Source: Maylandia zebra
Taxonomy: Eukaryota; Chordata; Actinopteri; Cichliformes; Cichlidae
DNA length: 64,000 bases
Direction of reading: 5' to 3'
Assembly: GCF_041146795.1 (NCBI RefSeq)
Contig: NC_135184.1
Coordinates: forward strand, 11,150,967-11,214,966
In this document: positions 1 to 19,696 of the stretch, in pieces
How positions within the stretch are numbered: position 1 is the first letter of the stretch
Layout: every line of letters begins with the position of its first letter
Program-made: the position numbers and the translations under genes
Notes under the pieces: generated by a model
The model's input: only the letters and a program-made list of their open reading frames with translations
Told to the model about the DNA's origin: nothing
Databases searched by the model: none

Positions 1-1094
1 ATCAATAGCACACACATCAGACTGGGTCTCTTATGATATGTATTGCACTGGCACTGTTAATGTGGGAGATGTAGGATCACAGTGGCTCATCAGTCCTGTC
101 TGTCACTGCCTTCTTTCTTTTTCAAAAAGTACCATATGGTAAATGCTAAATGGACTAGTACTCATATAGCACTTCTCTGCTCTTACTGAGCCCTCAAAAC
201 ACTTTTATGCTGCAAGCCACATTTATCCCTTTGCACACACACTCCCCTACAGCACTTTGTTTTGTGGCTTTAAAGGCTTTTTACCCATCATAAGCATGAT
301 CATATGTTGATATCAGAGGGATTTTGGGCTTTACTGTCTTTCCCAATCGTGCTTTAAAATGTGGTTATCAGGTAGTATTCTTCAGTAGTGAGATTGTGCT
401 GCTTTACACCAATATGAAACCTCAACAGGAGTCCCTTAGCTCTTTGTGCATTAGCTGTTTCACAGCAATGAGCCCAGTGATTTGACTGGCTAAGAGTGAA
501 TTTAGTAGTCAACAATCAACCTCTGATTTATATTCCACTTAAGCCAGCCCAAAATAGCAGGTGTGCTTGAAGCGCCCACACAGTCTGCCTTTTCGAGACC
601 TATCATTTGGCACTTTTCACGGCCCCTGCATTGCAGTGTAGACCAATATGTCAGCACTGTGTTTCCTCCCTCCAAGTAGACTAAATGTCACTAATGTATT
701 TTTAACAATAGTTTATCCTCCCTAGACAAAAATGTGTTTATTCGGTATTCTTTTGATGCTAACCGTTTTTGCCACCGGCTTTGCCATCATACCCTAATAG
801 TAGACAACAGTAAACTAGCCACATGTGAAATACAAAACAAACCCTCCTTCTGTTTGCTGCTGGATATATTTCTCAACATAGAGTAGCAAAGTTCATATTC
901 AGGATGTCAGTTAACCAGCTTCAAATTAAGTTAGAGGCAATAGTGCTCAACTTCAACACAATGAGATCTCTGTTGTGACTAAAGTCTGTGAGGCTCCAGT
1001 GGATGAGGAGCAAATTCAAACGTGGTGTACTGAGGCATGTGACAGCATTCTTTGTGTGTGTGTGTGTGTGTGTGTGTGTTTGGCGCTCTCTTAG
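1..1094 (+). other. rheb: Presumed rheb intron, incomplete at left edge
   Basis: This stretch lies upstream of the last rheb exon and should be the terminal rheb intron. I looked for the preceding Rheb exon, which should encode the segment around the nucleotide-binding SAK motif, and did not see it, so it is probably left of the window. The sequence is AT-rich with no credible coding exon. It ends in a (TG)n run at 1053-1079 followed by the acceptor TCTCTTAG at 1087-1094. Confidence 0.6.
1053..1079 (+). repeat. (TG)n microsatellite beside the rheb acceptor
   Basis: About 13 uninterrupted GT units end 15 bases before the splice acceptor of the final rheb exon. The repeat occupies the place where a polypyrimidine tract usually lies. 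The open frames that cross it (VCVCVC or HTHTHT) are artefacts. Confidence 0.9.
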
Positions 1095-1187
1095 ACGGCC
1101 GTGGAGGTTTTCCGAAGGATGATCCTGGAGGCAGAAAAGATGGATGGTGGCGTGCAGCCAGGAAAAACATCCTGCTCCATGATGTAG
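1095..1187 (+). CDS. rheb: Rheb GTPase, last coding exon (C-terminal 30 residues)
   Basis: Rheb is a small Ras-family GTPase that activates mTORC1 on lysosomal and endomembranes. Only the last coding exon is present. It begins after the acceptor at 1093-1094 and reads TAVEVFRRMILEAEKMDGG, then VQPGKTSCSMM and the stop TAG at 1185-1187. Human Rheb ends almost identically (TAVDVFRRIILEAEKLDG, then a CSVM box). The helix is the last one of the G domain. The tail is the hypervariable region ending in a CAAX box, CSMM; methionine at X favours farnesylation. The G-box motifs lie in exons outside the window. Its position next to crygn agrees with the RHEB-CRYGN pair in mammals as I recall it. Rheb-like 1 is a less likely alternative because of that neighbour and the tail sequence. 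Confidence 0.9.
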   Translation, partial: TAVEVFRRMILEAEKMDGGVQPGKTSCSMM

Positions 1188-1895
1188 AGCCGCCCAATCA
1201 ACACACAGGACACTGCACTGGGATATCCCGTTACTTGAAGGCTAGCTGCCAGTTCTCCTCCACCTCAACTGACTCCACCCCCAGGGTCCTAAATATCCAA
1301 TATTGTCTATTTATGGCTCTGATTCCACTGTTATTTATCAGTATTCCCTTTTGTCATCCTTGTTTTTCTTCATGTGTTTGATAAAAGAAAAGGACAAGTG
1401 GTGGCTCCTTGTCTTGCATTTTCCACAACCCGCCCCTCCGTCTCTGGGCTCGGCACTGATGCAAAACACAGAATATCACAGATGTATCAGGAAAAATCCT
1501 ATATCGGAAATGATGACAACTGTAACTAAGTTAGCAGTGGCTCAATGAATCTTTGCTTCCCGATATGCAGCTTCCATTTAGCCCCTTCCCTGTTTAAATA
1601 AAATGAGATAAGAGGATTGTCATATCTATCAGCCATGCATATGCCTGGAAAATGGTTAGATAAACACAGTCATTTTTTCTGATACATCACCTGCTGTTTG
1701 GTCCCATCCATATGCATCTCTTTTTCTACTTCATCTACACACCGTACCCACTTCTCTGTCCCTCGGTTTGTTTTCATAGCAGATACTGTCAGCCAAAAGG
1801 AAAAAAAGAAAAAAAAATCTGCATTCATTTTCTAATGTTGAAAATGTTGTACAAATGTTTTTGATTGTAATCATTAAAGCGAAAAGTGGTTATCT
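1188..1895 (+). other. rheb: rheb 3' UTR with candidate poly(A) signals
   Basis: There is no further coding sequence after the rheb stop. Candidate polyadenylation signals are AATAAA at 1597-1602 and ATTAAA at 1873-1878, so the transcript probably ends near 1620 or 1895. The choice between them cannot be made from the sequence. Confidence 0.5.
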
Positions 1896-2962
1896 AAGCA
1901 GGCTGTGTTTTTGAATTATTGCAGAGGCTGTTAGCTAATGAGTTTTGCCACTAGGAAGGCAGGGTGTTTCTCTTTGTTTGCACCCTTTTAATGATAATTG
2001 ATATGTTTGGGCTAAAAGGAGAGAAGTACTTAGCCGTTTTGATTTGTTGAATGCTTTGTGCTTCTTCGTAAAAGATGGAATAAATTGAAAAGGGTGCAGG
2101 ATGCAAGCACAAGGAGAATAATGATGTAATGATTTAGTGCAAAGTAATAAAGGTTTGTTCCACCTCATTGCAGTATAATAACTAAATGCTGATTCCATGC
2201 TTACTTTTTCTTTTTTTCCCCCAGGGAGCAGTTACTACACTTTAGAGGCACATCTAAGGTATCCAGCACTGACTGAGAACAGGAGTTGCAGCCATCTGCT
2301 GTTCAAACTTTTGTTTGTGAGATGTACCCAATCAAACGCAGGCTGACTTAAAGAGATGGGGGAGGGAGCTATAACAACTTATTATGGCTAGAACATGAAC
2401 TGGGAGGCTACAATACTTTCTTACAAAAGAAGAAGAATTTCTATGAACTGGTATTCATGGAAGTTTCATTTAATTTAGTCCAGAAATACAAATATATAGC
2501 TGGATATGAGCATAATAAGTCCAATTTAATGATAATCAGTGAGCTATTGTTCCTTTAATAGTAGCACAAGAGTTTTTAAGTAAATTGAGGTATTTAAAGT
2601 AAAACCTTGAACTACTTGGAAGAGCTTTTATTACAAGAAATAACCCAGATAATAGTCTGTTGCAAGTATAACATGATGAGATTTTCTAACATTTGCCTAT
2701 TTGGGGATTAGTAATTGGCTCTTTAAGAAAAAAAAGAAACTTAGTGTCAACGCAAGAATAAGGACAAGCATAGGCGCTTTTTCAAAGTATTTTATTTTTC
2801 AGTCCAGGGAACTTCAGAGTATATTTTTCTAAAAATAGCTGCTTTAATGTGTTCACACCTGGGTTCTCCCCGAAGCAGCTGCAGTCTGCAGGATTCACTG
2901 GGGGTTAAGTGCCTTACTCACACTGGACTGCAGTAAATTGTAATTTTCTTTGATGTTGAATT
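1896..2962. other. Intergenic, no gene seen
   Basis: This is AT-rich sequence between the rheb 3' end and the convergent Ly6-like gene. The open frame at 1935-2198 on the minus strand has no splice context or recognisable motif. The 3' UTR of the minus-strand Ly6 gene must lie in the right part; AATAAA-like sequence on the minus strand is not obvious. Confidence 0.5.
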
Positions 2963-3714
2963 TTATAAGGTGTTGCACATGTCTTCGCTGCAGCACTTCA
3001 TATTAATGTAGGCGTTCATCTTCAACATTTCGCAGCTGTCCAGATCCATGCATTTCTGGTAATGGCCATCTACGAAAGCCAGATGAAAAGGTTATGTTTC
3101 ATTTTTTAAACATTTACACAATTCACATACACTCGACAGTCTCCATTATTATACAAGGAATAGTGTCTCTGCTCTATGTGACCTTAGAAAGTTGATCAAA
3201 GTCATGCTTTTTTTATATAACATAATTTGCTTCTTGTACTCTTTGCCCCTTTCCCTACTGGAATAAATATAAGATGAGGAACTTACATGGTGCTTTGAGG
3301 AAGTTGGCGGAAGCGCACCCATTCTTTTCTGGTTTGCATGTTTCTACAGTGAGTTCACAGCTACCTCCAGCCCTTTTTGGGACACAGCGGTGGCAGTCCA
3401 GGGCTTCACCTGAAAACCAAGAAATAGAAAGAAGATTACAGAATAAATTCTGTCATAATGTGGCCGAAATGTATTTTGGGACAAAATAGCATTTACCAAG
3501 GATTTAGAAGTTTTAATTTAGATGTTAAAGAGTGGTTTGTGTAGGTTGTAGCTCACTGCAGTGAAGACTTTATAATGAAGAAAATGGTGCTCACTGTTGC
3601 ACAGCAGCAGAGGTTATGTTTATACAGTGGAGAATCAGTGACAGACTCACCGGCTGTAAATAGCAGGGCGACAGCAAGAGCCAAGACCAACAGCTTCATT
3701 GTTCTGTTCAGCAT
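2963..3714 (-). CDS. Secreted Ly6/uPAR-family three-finger protein (97 aa)
   Basis: Three coding exons on the minus strand, 3714-3651, 3409-3287 and 3069-2963, join in frame with GT/AG introns and give 97 residues. The start at 3714 is used because it precedes a signal peptide: a basic start, then LLVLALAVALLF, with predicted cleavage near TAG/EALDC. The mature part has ten cysteines in the Ly6 order, opening with LDCHRC and closing with the family signature CCSEDMCN, followed by only TL and the stop. There is no hydrophobic tail for a GPI anchor, so the product should be secreted, like SLURP-type proteins, unlike most CD59/Ly6 members. The exon layout (signal peptide; fingers 1-2; finger 3) is the usual Ly6 one. 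It lies between rheb and crygn, opposite to both. I cannot assign an orthologue or a ligand. Confidence 0.85.
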
Positions 3715-4103
3715 TGCAGCCTATGCAAGATAAAGCACAGGCTTGATAACACGGACACAAAGTGCTTTCAAAACATCAAATTCCAGCACTTTTAATTCAT
3801 GACATTTACCATGTATTTTAAACTTTTCCCTGTACTGAGTATTGTTTAATGGTCATATAAGACTCTAGAAAGTGACACACTCTTGAGTGAGTATATATAG
3901 TTTAATTATATAGTTTGTATATAAATGTGTCCATATATCCCAATGCAGTATTTAAATTTGACAGATCATATATGATCCCAAAACTACATCATTACCTATG
4001 TTATATGCATGTTATTAAAAATGTTCCCAAAAAACTGCTGACAAGATCTAAAAGACAAACTGCATTTGTCTGAAAAAAGTCTTTTATATATACACATACA
4101 TAC

Positions 4104-4169
4104 CTTGCTGTATGTCTGTCTTGGTTTCTCCCAGTGACTGAGAGGACATCGGCTTTCCCTCTTTATATA
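4104..4169 (-). promoter_or_regulatory. Probable promoter and 5' leader exon of the Ly6-like gene
   Basis: On the minus strand a TATA box (TTATATAAA, 4161-4169) is followed after about 30 bases by a short stretch ending in a strong donor, CAGCAAG/gtatgt, with the junction after 4104. An acceptor (TTGCATAG) sits just before the coding exon at 3721, so a noncoding first exon of about 4104-4135 spliced to 3720 fits well. Promoter, leader and splice site are inferred from sequence only. Confidence 0.5.
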
Positions 4170-5292
4170 AACCCTTTCATACTTTGCACTGTCATGGTAA
4201 CATCCCATTAGGTGCTGTGGCTCTTTTAAGTCTATATACTTAGCATCGCACTCATCCGAGTACACTGTGTTCAGGGGTCATAGTTTCCCAATGCTCAGAT
4301 GCCCTCATTAAGCACGAGCTGTCCACCTTTTATCCACTGTACAGTCTATAATTCATGAGAATTGCTAATAGCAATGTATGCATTCAGTTCAACCTCATAT
4401 ATCTATTTCTATAAGATACATTTGTACCTCAGGGGAATAAGAGAGAGAAAGAATCAGAAAGAGTCAGACGTACATTGTGTTTGCTTAAGGTGGATCATGT
4501 GTGACCTGTAATACCTCTGTTTAAGTGCTCTTTAACCTGTACTGACCAAATTTGATTTGAATCAAAACATTACCAAGGCCCTGACATGAATCGGCTCTTG
4601 ATATAAATCTAATGAAAGGAAAGTAAAAGGGTGGAACAGCCACTTGCTGTTAAACAATGAAAGGAAATGCCTTTAAGTCCTTCAGAGCTGCTGCTCATGA
4701 AACTAAGATATCTTACATAGTGCAAAGTATTACGCACATTCACTTCTACCTACAGTATGTCCACATCAAATTACATCTATTCATAGTTGAAAAGCTGGTG
4801 ACAAACGTGCTTTACAACCATGCAATAACTTGCATAGCATGCATAGACTGCCTGGTCTAACTCTTGGAAACATTCGTTCGGTTAAAACGCGTGAGCTGCT
4901 TTGCACACACTCCTGCCATTAATATTCATTTTAAAATAGGTTCTATCAGCACTTCAAAACAAGATGACAGATTTATTGTTTCCACTGAGCCAACCTTTCA
5001 CCTCTGCTTTAACTTTCCCTCTCTGTGTTTGTTTTCCTCCCCATCTCCTCCCTCATCTGGACACAGCCCAAATATTACCCTGCAACCCCCTCCGCCTCAG
5101 TATAACATCACTCTCAAAGCCCAATCAAAGCAAAATCTCTCTCCCGCTATTGTTTCGTCCTCCCGAGCCAAACTCCAATATCAGCACTGGCACATGTAAG
5201 GGAAACTGCCCATGTGGCAAAATATCTAAACCCCCCATTGTTGTGCTTTTGTTGCTTCTCTCTCGCGATACCGCCACACTCTGTGCTGTCCA
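4170..5292. other. Intergenic region upstream of crygn
   Basis: There is no gene here. The right half (about 4980-5290) is C- and T-rich with several SOX-like ATTGTT/TTGTTG cores just before the crygn TATA box, which would fit a lens promoter, but these short motifs are common. The overlapping open frames at 4864-5488 have no supporting features. Confidence 0.4.
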
Positions 5293-5299
5293 TATATAT
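5293..5299 (+). promoter_or_regulatory. crygn: TATA box of crygn
   Basis: TATATAT lies 65 bases upstream of the crygn start codon, giving a predicted transcription start near 5325 and a short leader. Gamma-crystallin genes typically have a close TATA box and a short leader. Inferred from position. Confidence 0.55.
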
Positions 5300-5363
5300 C
5301 TGGGAGTCCAAATTTGTCCACTCCTATACTGTGTGAGTAATTTGGAACAGCCAACAGTGGAAA

Positions 5364-5834
5364 ATGTCTCAGTACTCAGGAAAGGTGAGTACCACAACAA
5401 GAATGCAGCCACAGATTTAGGCCAGTGTTTCACAACAAAAGTTAATCACAATCACATTCATCTTGATGACCGGTCCAAACTTAGATGATTTTTTTGCATA
5501 TCAGTTAGCTAAACTGATATGCAACATTTTTACTGTTTATTAGGAGGAAATACTCAAATCCTCACTGTTGTTATGAATATAGATTGTCTTCTATGAGGGG
5601 AAATGTTTCACTGGGAGAAAGCTGGAGATCTGCAGCGACTGTGACAACTTCCAGGACCGAGGGTTCATGAACAGAGTGAACTCTGTCCGTGTGGAGAGCG
5701 GGGCCTTCGTCTGCTTCGACCATCCAGACTTCAAGGGCCAACAGTATATTCTGGAGCATGGAGAGTACCCTGAATTCCAGCGCTGGAATGCCCACAATGA
5801 TCACATGGGATCTTGCAAACCAATCAGGATGGTA

Positions 5835-5926
<92 letters not shown>

Positions 5927-7681
5927 AAAGATAGAGACCCCAGGGACAGACAAATATTTGGTTGGTTAAAAACACAGGCAGATGGGCACATGTGTGGCCT
6001 CATTTGTGCGCCTCTGTTTGTTCAAAGTAATAATGTTGGATCTACTTTTGCATAACAGACATCATCAAAGAAACTTTCAAGTTTTTACATCTGATACTTA
6101 TGTAATCAGCTTAAAGAACTGCACTTATATTTCATCCTCCACATTTTCTAACCTTTAGATTTCTATAGGTGCAAGTGTTTTGTGCCCACAATACAGCCTC
6201 TGTCACATAAAGGAGAAAGCCTTGGTCGTTTGCAGAGAGCTGAAGTCAAACACTGTTGACTCAGCGATCACGCATGTCATTATCCTCCCAGCATGGAGAG
6301 CACTACAGGATGGAGCTGTTCGAGGGGGACAACTTCTCTGGCCAGTGCGTGGAGCTGTGTGACGACTGCCCATTTCTCCAAGCACGAGGCCTGACCAAGA
6401 ACTGCATCAACTCTATCAAAGTTTATGGAGATGGGGCGTACGTATCTTTGAGGCCATTTATAGTTTTTGATTTAACTGAGAGAAGAGCGCATAAGACATG
6501 CCCTAAAACATTTCCTTCATTATCCTTAAGTAATGAACTAAACCTTTGTGAAACTGGCCACTTTCGACTGACCTGTTACAAGGTCATTTCACACAATATA
6601 TTTTCCCACTTGTCTTTTGTTGTACTTAACAAGGCAGATAGTTCCATAAACAGATGTAAGCACAAATACATATGATCTGTATTAATTTTCTGTAGGCGTA
6701 GAAAGCAGACAGGTTGGGTTAAAAGAAAAACAAAGGCTAGCATTCAGAGAAAGTCCAGTCTGGCTTACGTGCAGGGCAAACTTTTCTAGGTGCCAGACCA
6801 ATGACCAATGTGTTGCTCCGTATTAAACCTCACACATAAAAAATTTACAGTCTTTAACAGTGTAACAGCAAAACAGATGTTTTCATCATTTTAATAGGGA
6901 CTACTTATTAAAAAACACTGACTAAATACAGAAAAATAAAATAAATATTAAAGTAAAGGTGGGAAATAAGTTTAAGAAAATGTGAACATAGTTATCTTGA
7001 ATGCCAGTCTTTAAAAAGAGAGAAAATGAGAGAAAATGAATTTACTGTGGATCAGAAAAAGAGCAATGTTTGACTGGATCTTCACATGTAATTGGTCAAT
7101 ATTGTTAGTGGCATGAACAAAATTCTGAAGTCTCAGAGGTGGGGCATTCTGGGGCTTTAACAACAATGTTCTGAGGTTCAAAGTCAGCGAAAGGGCCTTT
7201 GATAGAGACCAATTAGGGTGTCTGTTTCTCCCACTACTTATACGCTGCCAGTTGTCTCTTCAGTGTTGGTGTTTTATTGGAGGCACCATTACACAACAAG
7301 TATTACATTAGAAAGAGTCTATCTCAAAACCAGACTTCTTGAAGCCTCAGCAAATCCAAGCAAAACTATCTACACCGACTGATCTCAGCAAAAGCAAATT
7401 AGAAAATGTGTTTTTATGTTTTTAATCTTTAAACATCAACCAAATTAGAATACTGCCCGAAACTGTTTAGTAAGCTGATTTTCTTTGCACTAATTTATTA
7501 CATGTTTGATCCATTAGCTCTTATTTATTCACTGCTACTGAACAGGTGGGTGTTGTACGAGGAGCCTAACTACCGTGGTCGCATGTACGTCGTGGAAAGA
7601 GGAAACTACTGCACCCACATGGAGTGGCAGGCTGAGAACCCCAACATCCAGTCTATTCGCAGGGTTGCAAACTACTTTTAA
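5364..7681 (+). CDS. crygn: Gamma-N crystallin (183 aa, four coding exons)
   Basis: Structural protein of the eye lens in the beta/gamma-crystallin family. Coding exons 5364-5384, 5583-5831, 6292-6437 and 7546-7681 join in frame to 183 residues, the usual length for gamma-N. Exon 1 encodes only MSQYSGK. Exon 2 encodes the whole first domain (Greek-key motifs 1 and 2, starting IVFYEGKCFTGRKLEI). Exons 3 and 4 split the second domain between motif 3 (HYRMELFEGDNFSGQC) and motif 4 (WVLYEEPNYRGRMYVVERG). This mixed layout, gamma-like for the first domain and beta-like for the second, is the hallmark of gamma-N and separates it from ordinary gammas. The residues GFMNRVNSVRVESGAFVC and HNDHMGSCKP closely match mammalian CRYGN. 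Teleosts may have more than one gamma-N gene; which one this is I cannot say. Confidence 0.95.
5838..5924 (+). repeat. (GT)n microsatellite directly after the crygn exon 2 donor
   Basis: More than 40 GT units begin six bases inside intron 2 of crygn, right after the donor ATG/gtaaga. The run ends in CGCGC, so the whole tract is alternating purine-pyrimidine. Open frames across it on both strands are artefacts. Confidence 0.95.
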
Positions 7682-7850
7682 AACCATCTCACTATCGCTG
7701 TCAGTGTGACTGCAGGGAATAGATCGACTACACTGTCAAGTCATCTCACACGTGGCTCTGTGGGGCGATAATAAAGATGAAGAAAATGTTTGGCACTGCT
7801 TGTTGTTTTATTTTTGTACTGAATTATTTAAAGGTTCAAATAAAGTAGTG
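7682..7850 (+). other. crygn: crygn 3' UTR and poly(A) signal
   Basis: A short 3' UTR follows the stop. AATAAA occurs at 7770-7775, about 90 bases after the stop, and again near 7838. A short tail of this kind is normal for crystallin genes. Confidence 0.6.
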
Positions 7851-9899
7851 ATCCTACAGCATCTTCAATCTTACTTCCATTTATTGTTTTCTTCTATTAA
7901 TGCACACTTTTTGTGCAGCTCCCAACTTAACCATCGCATTTCATTGTAGACATGGCTACAGGCTATGATTCAGGTAATTGCTTTAAGTGCTGTGCTTTCC
8001 CGTAAACTAATGGATATCCTGAATACCACTCCCACGCAGATTAATAGATGTATGTGAATTTTATTTATCCAGGGGGGCAATTAAATTGTTGTAATAGTTT
8101 GAAAAAAAGAACTTACTGCCTGATAATCAACTATAGAAAACGCTCTAATGAAAATGTCCAGTCTTTTGGCACCTACACAGGTGAATGGTCTGCAGAGTCA
8201 GCACTGAACAGGAGAAACTGTGTGTCCTTCCTACATATACAGTGTATAAATCAAAAGAGAAAGAGAGATTCTGCACAGGGTGGCAAAGCAGCTGTGCCTG
8301 CACTTGGGAGCTCTGCTACCACCTAGTGTCATCTATCTATTTTACTGCGGAGTATTGACACTCCGCTCAGGGTGATCTAAGGATCATGGCATAATTAACA
8401 CCTGAAATTAATCTGCTACATGCTTTGTATGATGTGTATGCTACAATAATAAAAAAAAAAAAAACAGAACAGGAAACACAATTTCCAGTATAAACCTCTT
8501 TTTTTTTAAACCTTGTAATTTAATCTGACAATGCACATCACATATCCAATGTATTTTATGCCATCTACAATGCAACACAATAGGTGAAAGGCTGGTATAC
8601 TTAAACGGATATGTAATTAACAGTCTTTTGTAACACTATGAGCTCATAGTTTCATGCTTTTAATGTGCCACTGCATCATTTCCCACATGTTCTCATTCTT
8701 CTACAAATGTCACACCAGGGCTGTGGCCGCTGGACCTTTAATGAGCACTCATGTGCTTTCTCTTCCAACTGTCATGACAACAGAACATTTATCTTTACAA
8801 GGTTTCGCTCTTGGCCTCTATTGAGTTACAGGGTCAATACAGGATAGCTTAATGAGGAAATGCTTTGTCTTAAGTTACACTGAATTGGACTAGTTTAAGG
8901 GCGATTACCTATGGCTAACCCTATTCCTAAGCCATTTGCTGCATAAATTGGCTGAGTGTCACCAACATGCCATTAGTCAGAATGTCAAAGTAGGAGAAAG
9001 AGTAGAGGGGCCGCTGTGGAAGGCTTAATGGCATTTTAACAATGTCACTGTTGATTTTCTGTGATGACGGGACTATTTATTTTGCACAAAAGACCTCAAT
9101 TTTTAAAAAGTGAGCCTTAAATGCTTGGAAGGAATCTATGCACCTTACTATTAATACACCTTGACTACTTGCTCTAATGGAGGCACACGTTTCCTTTTAA
9201 GTAGGGAGTTCATAAAAGAGAAGCTGGATAAGCAATGAACTTTAATCCTTATGAGGGAAATACTTCTCAACTGTCTGTTGACTGTGAAAGTTAATGAACT
9301 TACTAATCCTTTGACACAAAAACATGTAAGATCACAAATTGATGGTGTTAAACAATAACATTTTAACATGAGCTATTAGTAGAATATCAGATTTGAACAC
9401 TCTGGGAGATTATTGTCACACACTTTAAAAAAAGAACAAAAATAAAGGTTGCCAGTACATTATGTAGCACGGTTAGCTCTGTCTTGGTAGCTCTACATAT
9501 TATATATCTTATATTTAATACTGTGTGATGGTAATTAGAACGAACGCATTTTAAACAGCATTTATGGTAACGTGCTATTCCAAATTAGGTCAGCTATTTT
9601 TAGCACCGCAACTTATGCATAAAAGATCATACAGACAGAATTTATTTAAGTACTTGTGGGGCTGCAAAAGCTATTTGTCACACTGACACAGAGGACGACG
9701 TGGTGTATTATGCATACAGCAAAAAGAGATAATTCTGCATTTGTACAAGCTTCCTTTCACATTCATAAGCATTAGCTATTAATCCTCAATTTAAAAAAAT
9801 TCTTTGAAAAAGTCCACACACATTGCATTCTCACCTATACCTTCGGTTGCATTAATCAATTAGCCTCGGAATAATTATGATTATGGTTTAAATGCGAGG
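7851..9899. other. Intergenic between crygn and acvr2b
   Basis: No coding gene is recognised. From about 8870 to 9130 and 9520 to 9900 the sequence has little simple repeat and several homeodomain-type cores (TAATTA, ATTAATCAATTA, ATAATTATGATTATGG), so conserved regulatory elements are possible. Poly(A) and poly(T) runs occur around 8450-8510. Confidence 0.35.
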
Positions 9900-10623
9900 C
9901 TGTCTGTTAAGAACCAAGGAAGTGGTGGGTTTAAACCAAACCCCGACCGCAGAAAGTGCAAGTCTTGTATCGGCTTCGATTCGGGACACACACCGACGTG
10001 GAAAACACACCTCTCTCCGGCATTTGTATTTCTGACGTGATATGTGTAAAAAACAAAAAAAAAAAAAAAAAAATGTGATAGTTATCGACAGGAAGCAAGA
10101 ATAAAGTCATTTCAGGCGTGTATCTGCGGTGTCGCGTTAAGGTCACTCGCTGGCTGCCTGAATTCCCCTCTTTGTGTTTATACATCCGGGTTTCCCTGTT
10201 TGCAGCCCATTCCCCATTTAGAAGCCATTTTGGACACAGATCAGTAACATGCATGTAAACCCCGACCGACCTCCCGACGCAGCGGTGCTACTATTCAAGT
10301 GAATAACCTTAAAAAACAACGAGCTTCCATCTCGGGTGTTTTATCGGCTTCCTATTCGGGTTTTGGATCCACTTCCGACGCGAAATGAAGCACCTATTAA
10401 TGGAATAACAACCTGGCAGTCAATTAATCGCCCCTATCTTTTCTTGCAACATTGTTGCAGCGTCGCGGCTATTGACACGCGCTGTGGCCGTGGTGGTTTA
10501 GGCTGCTGGAGGGACCGGAGGCCTGTGGTCGTTTTGATCCTGGACTGATGTTTTGGGCCACCTGAGTTTTAATGTTCGCGACGGAAAGCGGGGGAAATCT
10601 CTGCCCTGTATTTAAAGCGGAAC
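9900..10623 (+). promoter_or_regulatory. acvr2b: acvr2b promoter and 5' UTR, CpG-rich
   Basis: CpG density rises sharply compared with the flanks (many CG steps between 9940 and 10620, continuing into intron 1), as expected for a TATA-less, broadly used promoter. The start codon follows at 10624. The exact transcription start is not visible. A poly(A) run lies at about 10050-10073. Confidence 0.5.

Positions 10624-19696
<9,073 letters not shown>

Noticed and set aside
1052-1381. 109-codon ORF beginning VCVCVCV over the TG repeat
   Set aside because: It reads the microsatellite and then the rheb exon in the wrong frame.
3996-4265. A second Ly6-like gene on the minus strand
   Set aside because: The open frame has scattered cysteines but no signal peptide, no CCxxxxCN motif, and it covers the promoter and leader of the real Ly6 gene.
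4864-5488. Overlapping ORFs of 111 and 174 codons upstream of crygn
   Set aside because: No family motif, no splice support, and they cross the crygn TATA box and exon 1.
5571-6055. ORFs rich in HTHTHT or CVCVCV around the crygn repeat
   Set aside because: Translations of the GT tract and antisense or shifted readings of crygn exon 2.
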